64,000 nt of DNA. Origin: Lepidodermella squamata (lineage: Eukaryota > Gastrotricha). Shown one piece after another: positions 20,735-31,424 of this stretch (positions within the stretch are counted from its first letter, which is position 1; each line of letters opens with the position of its first letter). Location of the stretch: the NCBI GenBank assembly GCA_047495785.1, contig JBLDXI010000060.1, positions 248,001-312,000 on the forward strand, given 5' to 3'. The notes under the pieces were generated by a model, which worked only from the letters and a program-made list of their open reading frames with translations, ran no database searches and had not been told where the DNA came from. The position numbers were made by a program, and so were the translations under genes.

Positions 20735-21273
20735 ATTACGATGAAATTCGAGAAGGTTGATTCAACGTAGTTCGTTTGTAATGGTTATGACAAAGACAAG
20801 GGCCAGGTTCCACGTTGATAACGTCTCATTTCAAAAGTGCATTGTCTGAGTTTTCTAAGCCTTGCATCGCAAGAGAAACCTTCAACTGATAAGTCACAGG
20901 AACTTCGGTAAAGCAGGCATTTTGTGAAGGGAGCTTGAACAGCCCCTAGTTTTTCGATAGTAATCAGAGAGTAGGTACGGTGAGTAGATTGGGAGTCGTT
21001 TTAGATATTACTCAAACTCAATTATATCTGGGGCAGCTCGTCAGTGTTCCATTCATTATAGTAAAGTTTCCGGTGCCATTTCAATGACATTCGAAAATTT
21101 AACCCAGATCCCGTGTATCATTCCTAACGGCCCACTTATCCACCGGAGTATTGAACATGATGTTGTTCACGTATGAAGCACAGTATCTCGTCGGATTGTG
21201 GTATTTGTTGTAAAGGCAGTCGCAGTAGAAGCGGGCGTTGTCCGAGTAGAGCTCGAGAAAATCGTTCGAGATG
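20735..21273. repeat. 539-bp direct repeat, right copy
   Basis: Starts at the base after the right LTR and matches 11241-11779 throughout. It contains the 3' flank and 175 bp of the third exon of two-TM gene D; the gene continues normally beyond its end, so this is the ancestral copy. Confidence 0.9.
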
Positions 21274-21946
21274 AAAGGATTAGTGTGATTCACCATGAAC
21301 CAACTGATAAACAATTGTCAGTTACAGACGAAGACTTAAACATATCCTTGCAAACACTTACTCTTTATAGGCTACTTTTGGTGGGTATGTCATTTTCAAG
21401 GCATCACACGGACTTAGAGTCGTCGTAGTACCTGGATAATCGGCGGGGTGAGAGTTGATCACTACGAGTCCTACAGCGCTGAAACCTAACATGAATAATC
21501 CCAACGTGCACGTCAAACTTAGGTAATATGCGATTTTGTAAGGACCCTTGATAGCGTTATCTCTCGCCATTTGTTCTGGACTCCACAATAACGGCGGCCC
21601 AGGCGGCGAGACGTAGTTTTCTGGTCCCACTACCATTGGCTTCTTCCAAGCACAAACAATTGCAGGGATTGCGCAGCACCAAAGACCGGTGAATAATGAA
21701 CAAATAGACCAGCATCGTGCGCATGATTTGAGCTGTGCAAGTGGCATAGCTGCCAGGGAGAAGCGGGTTCTGCGGTTATTGATGATTATCACGCTGAAAA
21801 GATCTCACGTAACACAACGGCAAAAAATATGTTTTAATAGCACCATACTTTTGTGTGGCGCCCATTGAATTCGCCTGGTTCCAAGATGGCTGTGAAACCT
21901 GAGGAGAATGACCCGGGGTGTTCTGAGTTTGAAAGCCTTGATGCAT
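21099..21946 (-). CDS. two-TM family protein D (unrecognised family)
   Basis: Exons 21849-21946, 21362-21793 and 21099-21303 give 244 residues; the donors GTATGG and GTAAGT and the phases match genes A and B. The Gln/Ser/Pro-rich N-terminus is shorter (about 33 residues). CARCWSIC, TM1 with WCCAIPAIVCAW, SPPGPPLLWSPEQMARD, TM2 and the ELYSDNARFYCDC module are all present. It remains intact although a retroelement lies only 365 bp downstream of its stop, because the 539-bp duplication left one complete copy of its last exon. Confidence 0.8.
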
Positions 21947-22260
21947 CCTCACCAAACTTTTAAATTCTTTACCTCCCAATGAAAATCAAAATCCTATTAT
22001 TGAGTGTGAAAAACATTCATTCGCAGTACGTGGATTATGTTATCTAATTGCTTGTTAGCTCCTTTTTGCAGTGACAGATACGCGTTTTAATTTAAATAAA
22101 ACTTGCGTGGGCTTCAACGGCTCGCAATTATAGTTTGGTTCAATTTTCCGAAGTCGACGCTTCCTTTTATCGATACCACGCTTATTGGTGGTATTACTAT
22201 GAGTTCTAGAGCCTCCTATGGTTCTCAAAATGATGAACGCATCATTTAACTTCCCTTTCT

Positions 22261-22340
22261 CAAGTAGTCTGAGTAGAGCTCGAGAAAATCCTTTGAAACA
22301 TAAGGATCAGCGTGATTTACCATCAACCACCTGTGAGCGT
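22261..22340 (-). pseudogene. relic of a two-TM gene, exon 3 fragment
   Basis: The reverse strand carries the start of the third exon (WLMVNHADPYVSKDFLELYSD-like) and then stops matching. Upstream, 22465-22502 matches the conserved 5' block of genes A and B. An internal deletion seems to have removed exons 1 and 2 and joined the two ends. Confidence 0.65.
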
Positions 22341-23298
22341 GTAGCCATTCTGCGGACCTGGCTGCATCTTCGCCAAGCTTCAATGTTCTTGACCGCACGA
22401 TGAAAATTCAAAGCCTATTCTTGATTGTCCAACAATGTCATTCGAAGTTATTATATTGCCTAAAGTTATATATCGCTTTGTCGCCTGTGTGAAGTAACAA
22501 ATAATTTAATTAAAAAATTTGCGAATCTCTCAACAGCTCGAAGCTTCAGTTTGGGTTTAATTTCCTGCTTTCGAAGCGTTTCTCTCGTTCTGTAGATACC
22601 GCGCAAATCTTTGGTATTGTGAGCTCCATTATTTCGCGGACATTACTCTGTAGAGTGGTTCGCGAAATAATGCTTATAAGGCTTAAGGCTTATCCAAAAA
22701 ACAGTAAACTTTTTCAGCAATGCTCGGCATTTTCGCCTGCAGAGCCTTTATCGAGCTCCATACGGCACGCAAATACCACAAATGAATCACACTGCCATAA
22801 AATGTTGTGAATGACCCAGAAGTCCTCTTTTTTCGCCTTTAACCTTCATCAACCATTAATCAGGGAGTGGTCCTCCGCTGTTATCTATCATTGGGTGGGG
22901 CTGTATCAAACGGTATTTCAGTATTGCAAATTAAGGTTCGCAGCTCGAGAGTTTTCTGTCAACTGTTAACTTTCAAAGACTTTCAAAGTGGCAATACAAA
23001 AGAATGAATTATGACAAAATGTTGTTGGGAGAGAAATTTCCGCTTCAGTAAGGATACAACGATCAAGGTTCCTGTTCGAGGTTATTACTGAATACGATGT
23101 TCTCGAATTCCTTTCGTTTGATAGCATCAGGTTATGGAGAAAGCCTGTTTATTGTTCGTCAATATCCCCAAATGGTGAATTCATTTAATCATCGATTGAA
23201 CTACGACCTGTGTTGATCAGGAATAAATAAAAGAGAACAGTCTGGTGGTTATTGCCATAAGAAAAATCGGATGAAAGGTTTTTCAGTGTTGTAGAGAC
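22341..23298. other. intergenic 5' flank of channel, with hairpin
   Basis: No gene seen. It shares stretches with 7.5-8.2 kb. A palindromic hairpin with ATTATTTCGCG / CGCGAAATAAT arms lies at about 22630-22675. Confidence 0.5.
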
Positions 23299-24595
23299 AT
23301 GTTTAAATTATACTTGATGGCGATATTTCTGAATATAGCCTTCTCAGAATACGTGCCTGAAGAGCTCATTTTCAGGAATGAAATTGTTGAAAGATGCAAG
23401 CTTGACCAAAAGATTCGCCCAGTTGTATACTTCAATGAGACTCTCCTTTTGAACGCTTCCTTCGTCGCCTATCGATTCTGCGGAATAGGAAATCAAGGAG
23501 AATGGTAACTTGTTTTCCAAGATTGCTTCAAGATTCTAAATCTGTGATCATACACCAGGCTTTGCGTTGCTGGAGAGGTTTGGATGGAGTGGGATCATCC
23601 GTGTGCTAGGTGGGATGACTCCAATACAACCGTTGAATGGATTGAAATGCGAGGCAGCGAGACTTGGATCCCACGCATAATGCACTACGACAGTTACGAA
23701 AGCATTGATTACATGGACACGTAAAACCCTTCATTGCTATGATACATAAATTAATTGAATTACTTCAATAATACGCTAGCGCTTCGCAAGGAGCGGTGTT
23801 AAACTTCAACAGAAATGGGCATGTCGAAATGGTCAGCATTGCAATGTTCAACTCATTTTGCGAACTTGAGTAAGGAATCTTTCTTTAAGCCAACCATAGA
23901 CTTAGTCCATAAGTTTGCAACATACTAGTGTTGTCAAATTCCCATTCGACGTACAAAATTGTTCGGTAAGATTGGACTCGTTTTACGGGTTGAATCAAGT
24001 CGACATGCAACTCAGTGCCGACCCATTACGTTTCGATAATTACGGCAGCTTCACGACTAGCATGGACATGTGGTATCTGGTCGCGAGTTACGCTGAAAGG
24101 CACGAAACTGAGGACGATTACAGATCGAAGTATGCCAACGTCAAATTCGTCTTCAAAATGCGTCGCAAACCTGCAAGTTACATCGTCATTATTTTCATCC
24201 CGAATCTGTGTCTAATCCTGCTTCTACTTTCGTCCGGCTTCATGCCGCCCGAAAACCCGGATCGGCCGACTTACTGCATCACAGTGGTGCTGGCCTACAC
24301 AGTGGCATACTCGACAGTCAGCTCGTTGATTCCTAGTTCGGCTGCTGTTCCGCATATCATTGTATTCATAACGCATCAGTTGATCATAAGTACGCTGTGC
24401 TCGATCTATTGTTTAATCGCCTGTGATTTAGCAATGCGCGAGGCATTCAAACGCCAGATAATCGTACCACTTTGTGGTAAAAACAAACATTTCAGTATTT
24501 CCGTCATTCGACTGATTGATGCGATATTCTTCGGAGTTTTGACGTCAATTGACTTTATTTTAGCTGTGTTGTTTATCTTGGTCATAACTCGGTGA
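23299..24595 (+). CDS. Cys-loop ligand-gated ion channel subunit (intact paralog)
   Basis: Exons 23299-23504, 23559-23720, 23780-23869, 23929-24595 give 374 residues. A signal peptide (1-16) is followed by the extracellular ligand-binding domain with a canonical Cys-loop, Cys150 to Cys164 with 13 residues between and an FPFD core. TM1 is around 236-256, M2 starts after PDRP (263-266), then M3, and M4 at the C-terminus. Members form pentameric channels at the plasma membrane. The M1-M2 turn lacks the PAR motif of anion channels and has an acidic residue before Arg, so cation selectivity is possible but inferred. The ligand is unknown. A trans-splice-like TGTTGTAG lies just before the start, and AATAAA is at about 24612. 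Confidence 0.88.
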
Positions 24596-24748
24596 TGGGT
24601 GATCGAATTCCAATAAATCCATCGGAAGATTGAGTCATATTCATGTTTTATTAAAGACAGCGGCTCGCATGCTTATTTAACACAGCGATAGTTCGATTGA
24701 CTGTCCTGGCATTATTTTGCTCAACCAAATAATAGCTTTTTTGAATGA

Positions 24749-25456
24749 ATGGATGAACAACTGGTGAGCGATTTCGCATTTTGGACTCTAACTGTGAAAC
24801 GTTTTGCTGTTACAGGAGTTCTGGCGTTATGTCACCCTCGGCGATCTGCCCCAAGTCGAGAATCTGCTTATGAATGGCAAAGTATCCATCGATGAGTTGA
24901 ACTCAGAGAAGGAAACAGCTGTGAGCTTAGCGATTCGCAACCATCAATCCGCAATTGCTGAGTATCTGCTGCAAAATGGCGCAAACCCTATGGCAGAAAC
25001 AGGGAAATTCGGGAGTTTGCCTATTCATCTCGCTGCTCGAGTGATCCGGTGATCTCAATCTTGTCGAAGTCTTGATTGAAAAATACGGCGTGAATGCTGA
25101 CATCGCGAGATCATGCGACGGATACACTCCACTGATTTTAGCTTGTGAGAATGGCAAAGTCGCCATTGTTAGAGCCCTGGTTGGTAAATTTGGAGCTGAC
25201 GTAGAGAAACCGGCGAGGGATGGATCTAGACCGTTGCATGTCGCCGCTTGGAAGAACCACCTTAGCGTTATTAAAGCCCTTGTTAAAGAGTTCGGGGCCC
25301 AACGGCTGAACCCCGCTACACTTTTCAGCCCAAGAGGGCGTGCTGGATGTGGTAAAACTGCTGCTGGATATGGTAAAATTGGTTTCAAACCACTTAAACG
25401 CTAACAGAAATCTACTCAACGAACGAGGATTAACAGCTCAGCAAATGAGCGCATGA
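24749..25456 (+). pseudogene. ankyrin-repeat gene, frameshifted
   Basis: A 15-nt first exon (24749-24763, MDEQL) splices at GTGAGC over 52 nt to 24816. Ankyrin repeats follow (FWRYVTLGDLPQVENLL..., GSLPIHLAA...). The frame is lost at about 25040-25055, where a GTGATC motif is repeated, resumes as GDLNLVEVLIEKYG... and is lost again near 25295. The third frame starts with a TGA (25307-25309) where NGW is expected and then reads PLHFSAQEGVLDVVKLLL to the stop at 25454. At least two frameshifts and one nonsense codon make this a pseudogene unless unusual introns exist. It lies 150 bp downstream of the channel on the same strand. Confidence 0.72.
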
Positions 25457-25516
25457 TTTTAGATTCATATGAACGTTTTACTAATATTACAGCTTAAAAA
25501 TAAATTGATATTACAA

Positions 25517-26887
25517 CTAATCTTGGTGTTCGTCTTCAGGTTCTTGCTTTTCCTCTTCCCTGTTGCCGACTTTGTCTATGAAATCAGGGTTTCTCTTGAA
25601 CGAATCGTTAACAACTTCTGTTTTCGCGAATCTCGACAGTACAGATTTCGGCCGTCTCGGGGCTTCCTTAACGATAGGCGCCGAGGCTCGGCTGCTGCGA
25701 CCCGAGGCTGAGTACGACATAGCTGGGTCCTTTTTCCACTCTACACTCGTCGTGAAGCCATGCCGGTCTGAGAGGCAAGCCAGACCAAAGCGCAGACTTG
25801 CAATGTTGGGCCGGACGTGTTCGACACGGAATGCAATATGAGGCGGGTGGAGGCGTAGCTTCCATTCATCTTCAACATCTTCATGCAACTCAGCGATCTC
25901 CCCAACCAAGTCGTAATCACTCAAAGCCTGGCCGTTACAGTGGAAATCCATCATCGACAAGTAGTAGCCGTATCTCGTCTGAACCTTCTGCTTCAGCATC
26001 AACACGCTGTCATCCTTGTCGGCCCGTAAGTGGAACGTAAAACCAAACGCTGCCTTTTTGATGTTGTTCAACAGCCGATGGCGGTCACCACATATATCAG
26101 AATCAGCGTGCCAATCTGAGAAGTAGATGCAGCCTTTGAAGTGGCAATTGATCGCCAGCCGGTAGTCTTCATACAGCTCGATCAACGTGCCGTTTCTTAC
26201 CTTGCTCTCGCCCGTTTCGAGGCGGAATCGCTTCAACTTTTCTGCATCAACTGCGAGGGCTGAACGGATCCTGGCGCGATTGTCGCGACTCATCGGGTCT
26301 TGCGACTTCAAAATCATGGCATCAGCCTGCTCGCCGGTTCTCACCCGTTTCACAGTAACTTTCACCAACTGTTTCGCCTCGAAAATCGCGCTGTCGGTTT
26401 CGAAATCAGCCAGTCGTTTCCCAGCGACTTTCTCTCCGCTGAAACAGATTTCGAGGAGATCCGGCGTGATTTTGAGTTTGTTATCTCGGATGATCCTCTC
26501 TGATAACTGAGTGGCTGTTGCATTGGACTTTGACATTATCACAGCATTTGCTTTGCCGGAATCCAGTTGGTAAGTCACGACTAACGGATCGACAAGGCTT
26601 AGGCTGAACTGGCTCGAAGCGCTTAGGCCGATTTGGCCCACAGTTGCCTCGTCATCGGTCAGTTCCCGGCCGTCGAGGGTCAACTTTTGATTCTGCGGGC
26701 TGTAACCTGTCTGCTGTTCAACCGCAAGTTTCAGGTCGGCTATCCTTGACGAAGATTCGATGTTCAACGTGGCGAAAATGAGTTTGTTCTCATGCGTTGG
26801 GTCTTGCACGGCTAGTTCGATTTCAAAGCGGTTTGGGTCGGGCTGGAGAGAAACATTCAGCTTTTCATAATTTGAAACAAGGCTCAT
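25517..26887 (-). CDS. multi-ubiquitin-like-domain protein
   Basis: Single exon, 456 residues, start ATG at 26887. Residues about 22-100 form a ubiquitin-like domain (LNIESSSRIADLKLAVEQQT, LTLDGRELTDD). A second follows at about 102-180 (ATQLSERIIRDN...), and a third ubiquitin-like segment at about 290-355 (LMLKQKVQTRYGYYLS, NGQALSDYDLVGEI). No di-Gly is at the C-terminus, so it is not a conjugated modifier. The middle region (about 225-285) with conserved Cys and His was not assigned. The acidic/basic tail is low complexity. Likely a cytosolic adaptor of the ubiquitin or proteasome system; that role is inferred from folds only. Confidence 0.7.
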   Translation of the reverse strand: MSLVSNYEKLNVSLQPDPNRFEIELAVQDPTHENKLIFATLNIESSSRIADLKLAVEQQTGYSPQNQKLTLDGRELTDDEATVGQIGLSASSQFSLSLVDPLVVTYQLDSGKANAVIMSKSNATATQLSERIIRDNKLKITPDLLEICFSGEKVAGKRLADFETDSAIFEAKQLVKVTVKRVRTGEQADAMILKSQDPMSRDNRARIRSALAVDAEKLKRFRLETGESKVRNGTLIELYEDYRLAINCHFKGCIYFSDWHADSDICGDRHRLLNNIKKAAFGFTFHLRADKDDSVLMLKQKVQTRYGYYLSMMDFHCNGQALSDYDLVGEIAELHEDVEDEWKLRLHPPHIAFRVEHVRPNIASLRFGLACLSDRHGFTTSVEWKKDPAMSYSASGRSSRASAPIVKEAPRRPKSVLSRFAKTEVVNDSFKRNPDFIDKVGNREEEKQEPEDEHQD

Positions 26888-27301
26888 CTACCTCGTGGAG
26901 AACTTCTTCCAGCAAGCCGCTCCTTGACTGGGCCTTACTGCCAGGGCGGAATTTCTTCGGAACCAACCCGTACGGGCTTTTCGAAGGCATTTCTAGCGTA
27001 ATCTTATAGCTATCAAATTGAGTTTCAAATTAGGCGATGAGCGAGCCTCAAGTACATTATTCTCAAGTGGCTAGCAACGCCTAAAAAGGCCCAATAAAAT
27101 AATCAATTCCTCGTGAATGGACGCGTGACGAGTGTGTTGCCAAATAAGAGCCCACCGATAGGTTCTATTCAGCTAGTTTTTTTCAAAAACTCAATGGCGT
27201 ATCGCGTTTATTGATGCGTAATGTGACTGAGTAAACGTATTTCAGTCCGAAATTTTGAAACAGCAATTATAAAAATAGCTCAAATGCTTTATTTCCATTT
27301 T
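26888..27301. other. intergenic, no gene seen
   Basis: No supported feature; lies between two minus-strand genes. Confidence 0.5.
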
Positions 27302-28311
27302 TCACAGAATGAAAGGAATTACAGCCTTACGATCAGCCGGGTACTTGTCCTTGAACTGGCTCTTGTACCATTTATGGGTCTGAACAGCCCGCGGTATCAG
27401 ATTGGTCATAGTTTCGAGGACAAATGACGCCGGCGCCAGCATGAATCCGCTCGTAACCGTGTAACCAGTCCATTCGATGATTTCTGAGAAGTAATTAGGG
27501 CAGGAAATCAGCTCGTACAGACCACCCTCTGGGATGTAGTAGCCTTTAGGATCGCGGCCCTTACGCAGGTTCATCAGCGTATTATCCGCAACGATGTTGT
27601 GGTAAAAGCCAAAAAGGTAAACCATCATTCCTAAAAAAATAAGTCAATATAAATACAAAATAACACAATTTTCAAAATTATTTGGGAAAAAATGGAAAAA
27701 TATCTAAAAATTTTTTGAGATTTTTGGAAAATATTATTAATATTTTATAAATTATTTTCATAATTAATAGTTAATTTTAATTTTATAATTACTAATTTTT
27801 ATTGATTTTAATAAAATTCCAATATTTTACCGATCGTAGCCATTGTTTCCGTGAAATCGCCCTTCGAAGCTTTGGCAACAGCGTATCCATTGATAAAGCC
27901 GTTATTGATGTTGAAAAATACCGCCGAACCTACAACCGTGATAGGCGATGGCTTCATGGCCGGCATGCGAATCGTATAGATTACGGATCGGTTGAAGTAG
28001 TGCGTCACCCACATGGCGATAAGGATCCATTGAACGCACGAGAAATCGCGCCACGTGACCTTACTGAGGCCATTTTCATGCATGAAGTACACCGTGCCGA
28101 GGTAGGCGATCGGCGATGTTATTTCCTGAACAAACCACCCGAATTTGCCGTTGAGGAGAAGGCCCCAGTTTTTGCTGGTGAAACGGCCATAAGGCGCCGG
28201 GACGTAGAGTAAAACTGGGATGAGGATGAAGGGTAGGACCAGCCATAGGGTGATACCGCCCCAGTACAGCGTATCCAACCAATCGATAAGAAATTTTTCA
28301 ACAGCTGCCAT
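27302..28311 (-). CDS. 3-oxo-5-alpha-steroid 4-dehydrogenase (steroid 5-alpha-reductase) family
   Basis: Exons 27831-28311 and 27302-27630 (phase 1 junction, GTAAAA donor, TTTTTTAG acceptor) give 269 residues, the usual family length (about 255-270). The enzyme reduces the delta-4 bond of 3-oxo steroids with NADPH in the ER membrane. The sequence shows N-terminal TM helices, an HYFNRSVIY segment typical of the family, and near the C-terminus the NADPH-binding region LRKGRDPKGYYIPEGGLYELISCPNYFSEIIEW. The 200-nt intron is long for this window and nearly pure A/T. In nematodes such enzymes serve sterol and dafachronic-type hormone pathways; the substrate here is not known. Confidence 0.88.
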
Positions 28312-29140
28312 TCGTCGATAATAAGAGCAATTTGACAAGAAGTGAATTGACCCACTACGTGAATGACGAAAAAAAATGGATAACTCGAATGAACACGTGA
28401 GCTTACGTGGGTGGGATAAGATAAAAAATAGCCATTTACTAGGCACACGTCAGTAAATTTGTCATTCCTGTGATAAGACACGCCGTGTTTACCACTAAAA
28501 ATAACACGTTTATCATAAAAATAAATTGAGAAAAAAAGGTAAAAATCTTCACGTAACATTCTACACTGGCTTGTCATTTGTCTGTGTTTTTTAAACCGCG
28601 AGAATTTTCCCCGTTCCGCGTTCAAATGCGTCAAATGTGTCAAATAGGGTGTGTAATTACGTGAAATAGAATCGGCCAGTCACCCTTTTGAAAACCGAAA
28701 AATAAAAGCCAATGCAAAACTCACTATACTGTGTTAGGAATTCAAGTTTGAACTCGATTCCCTCTTGATATTTACACATTTCCATTTGTTACGATTTTGT
28801 TGGCAAACAAAGAAGCATAATCTCGAATTCGATTAAGTCACGCACACGTCTAATAAAATTATTTTTTATTGCGTCGAATATTTATTCGAATAAATTTTTA
28901 TTTTTACAGAAATATTCAAATATTGCCCAGTTTTTATTTTTTTTTTGAAAATTATCACAGAAAAATTATCGGTACGCATTTAACTTCGACTGAAGTCTTA
29001 TCCGAAATTCGCCATCTGTACTTATCGAAAAAATGTACTTATCAGACGATAATCTGATGTCGATTTTCGGAAAAATGTGCGTAAAAATGAGAAGAAATAT
29101 CCATCGGCCTCATATTTTATTGTATAAATTACGAAATCGA
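28312..29140. other. AT-rich divergent intergenic region
   Basis: Promoter region between the reductase (minus) and Ly6-like gene 2 (plus). Long T and A runs; no ORF with protein features. Confidence 0.5.
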
Positions 29141-29658
29141 ATGGATTTTACTGCGTATTTAGTTGTTATCTCCTTCATGGTCAGTGGAATTTTTATCACA
29201 GAAATTGGTAAGACTGCGCTGGTTTGGGGATGAATAAATCAAAACGCCGAATTGAAATCGAATAATTATCGTGATCTTCCCGTTTTTCAGGCGCCGTTTA
29301 TTGCATGATGAGCAACAACTTTTCGATTTTCGACGAGCCTCGCTACGCCTTTGTGGCGACTAAATGGGAGTGCAAGGCGTGCTTGAAGGTGGAAGACAAA
29401 ACCGGTTCGATTCTCGGCAGCCTGTCCATCCTGAAACAGTGCATAGCCGACGAGGAACAGGTGCAGGAAGACGGCTGCCAGCGGCGGTATGTCCGCGGCA
29501 ATTTCGGCGGCGAAATCTGTTACTGCTCAGACAGAGACCTGTGCAACGGCGGGTGCATTTCAAACCCAGAACTAACGCCATTTATTTGCGCCTTTTTTCT
29601 ACCTTTGATCACGAAATTTACAGTAAATTTACTACAAATTCTTTCGCATGTTTGCTAA
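29141..29658 (+). CDS. Ly6/uPAR-like secreted or GPI-anchored protein 2
   Basis: Exons 29141-29207 and 29291-29658 (intron 83 nt, TTTTTCAG acceptor) give 144 residues. A signal peptide ends near residue 22. The mature chain has nine cysteines and finishes the domain with ICYCSDRDLCNGG, the Ly6-type C-x-C...C-N end. A hydrophobic C-terminal segment (about 120-140) suggests a GPI signal. It is a distant relative of the gene at 5097-5507, sharing intron position just after the signal peptide. An upstream ATG at 29033 is in frame but would bury the signal peptide. Confidence 0.75.
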
Positions 29659-29921
29659 TTATTTAAATAAAAATTCATCAAAGCCCAGATCGGTTGTTTG
29701 AGAAAATATGTTGTTTTCCGTTTTATCATTGAAAGAGTTTCGGTAGAGAACACTCCGAGGATTGAGAACTCGAAAACCCAATAATTTGTCATTTTTGCCA
29801 CGCGTCAGTGAGTACCGTGAAAACAGTAATAGCAGTAACTGGAAATTTTCACATTGTTAGGAGGTTTATACCTTAGTATTGACCCGCTTGGCACACTCAA
29901 AGCCTTCCAATTAGAAACGAA

Positions 29922-31350
29922 ATGTTATCGGCGGAGATGCTTTGCGGAAACATCGTCGGCGTATGTAAACATTACATGCCGCGACTATGTTTGAATCAGT
30001 CAGTAAAGCAAAACCTCTGCTTCAATTTTTGCACCTATGCTACAATGATGCATTTAGTATTTGGCATACTCATGGTCCAAGGCATGTTGAAACTCATTGC
30101 CGGACAGGCTGTGTACCAACCACCGTCCGATGTGGTCAGCGAAACTCTGATAGCCGAATGCAGCTTGACGAGCCGAGGACGCCCTGTCGTCAACCATTCA
30201 AATCCTGTCCGAGTTGAAATGCTGCTTTACCCTTACAGCTTCCGAGGCATTAGCATCATGGAACAAAGGTAACAGAGAAGGTTTGAAATTGCCTCGATTC
30301 ACGAATTATAAATCAATAGTTTTACGATAATGGCCGAGGTCTACATAAGTTGGTACCATCCATGTGCGCGTTGGTCCAACCGCAGTGGCTTCCGTGGCGT
30401 TGACAGCTTCAAATTGCCGGCGCAAAACAGTTGGTTTCCGGTCATCTACCACAGAAACTCATACTACGAGATCGACTTTATGAATAGGTAACCTCAATAC
30501 CTTTCGATGTAAGGTTATGATTCTACCTTTAATGTTAAGCGTGATGAACAAAGCAAGTGTCCAGTACAACAAAAGCGGCGAGGTTTCGTGGTTCGCAACT
30601 ACAACATTCGTATCACTATGCAATTTGAAGTAAGCAATCCTTTTTTACGAAGATCAGGCCAAGAATAGTCTATCCACCACTAGTTTCCGAAAGTTCCCAT
30701 TCGACTCGCAAGTTTGCCGGTTGATTTTCGAGCCGAACGAATCTATTGGGCGAGTGTCTATTCGGAATGCGCAGATGCGTTTCCCCTACGAAGCCCGGTC
30801 GTTTATCCCATCAAGCGAAGTTTGGACGCTGGTCGAAAACCACACTAACTTCACGTATTCAATCATCGAAGGCGAGCCATACAATTCGGTTTGCTTCTGG
30901 TTCAGCCTGCGTCGCAAACCCGCACCGTACGTCATCAGCATATTCGCCCCTAGTGCATCCCTGTTGTCGATGCTCTTCTTTACTATGTTTATCCCACCCC
31001 ATGACTCGAATCGGGCAGTTTGCGTCATTACCGTAGTGCTAGCAAGCACGGTCGAGCAGGGCAAAGTCGGCAATGTTATACCTGAGTCTGCTGAAGTCGC
31101 TTACGTTGTCGTCTACCTCAACTTTCAAATGTCGATTTCAGTTATATGCGCAATTTACACGTTGATCGCCTGCGAACTGGCTAGACGCGACTGGTTCAAA
31201 AAGCCAGTTTTCGCGTTCAACCTGTTCGGCTCCAAAGTTAGGCATAAAATAATTATGATACGACTGATTGATCATGCATTCTACGCTGTTATTCTGCTCG
31301 TTACCATTGCTTTTCTTACCTGGTTCAACTCTCAAATGTTAGATTTGTAA
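29922..31350 (+). CDS. Cys-loop ligand-gated ion channel subunit, divergent M2
   Basis: Exons (29922 or 30045)-30268, 30320-30487, 30540-30629, 30684-31350; the last two are 90 and 667 nt as in the channels at 8.2 and 23.3 kb. From 29922 it is 423 residues; starting at 30045 gives 382 with a better signal peptide (MMHLVFGILM...). The extracellular domain has a WYHPCARW segment like the paralogs, and a 13-residue Cys-loop with FPFD. Four TMs follow. In place of PDRP before M2 it has DSNRAVC, so its pore entrance differs from the other channels here. AATAAA is at 31379-31384. The next gene starts only 75 bp after its stop, suggesting co-transcription. Confidence 0.85.
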
Positions 31351-31424
31351 TTCGTGTGCAACGATGCGTTAAGTGCGGAATAAAAGCCTCGTTTTTTTAA
31401 GCAGTTCACTTGTGTTTTTAGGAA

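Noticed and set aside
22629-22676. hairpin as a transposon end
   Set aside because: Only 11-bp arms, no target duplication and no second copy seen; left as an isolated palindrome.
27802-28212. 136-codon plus-strand frame
   Set aside because: Antisense of steroid 5-alpha-reductase exon 1.
29033-29140. upstream start for Ly6-like gene 2
   Set aside because: Would place a charged 36-residue stretch before the signal peptide.
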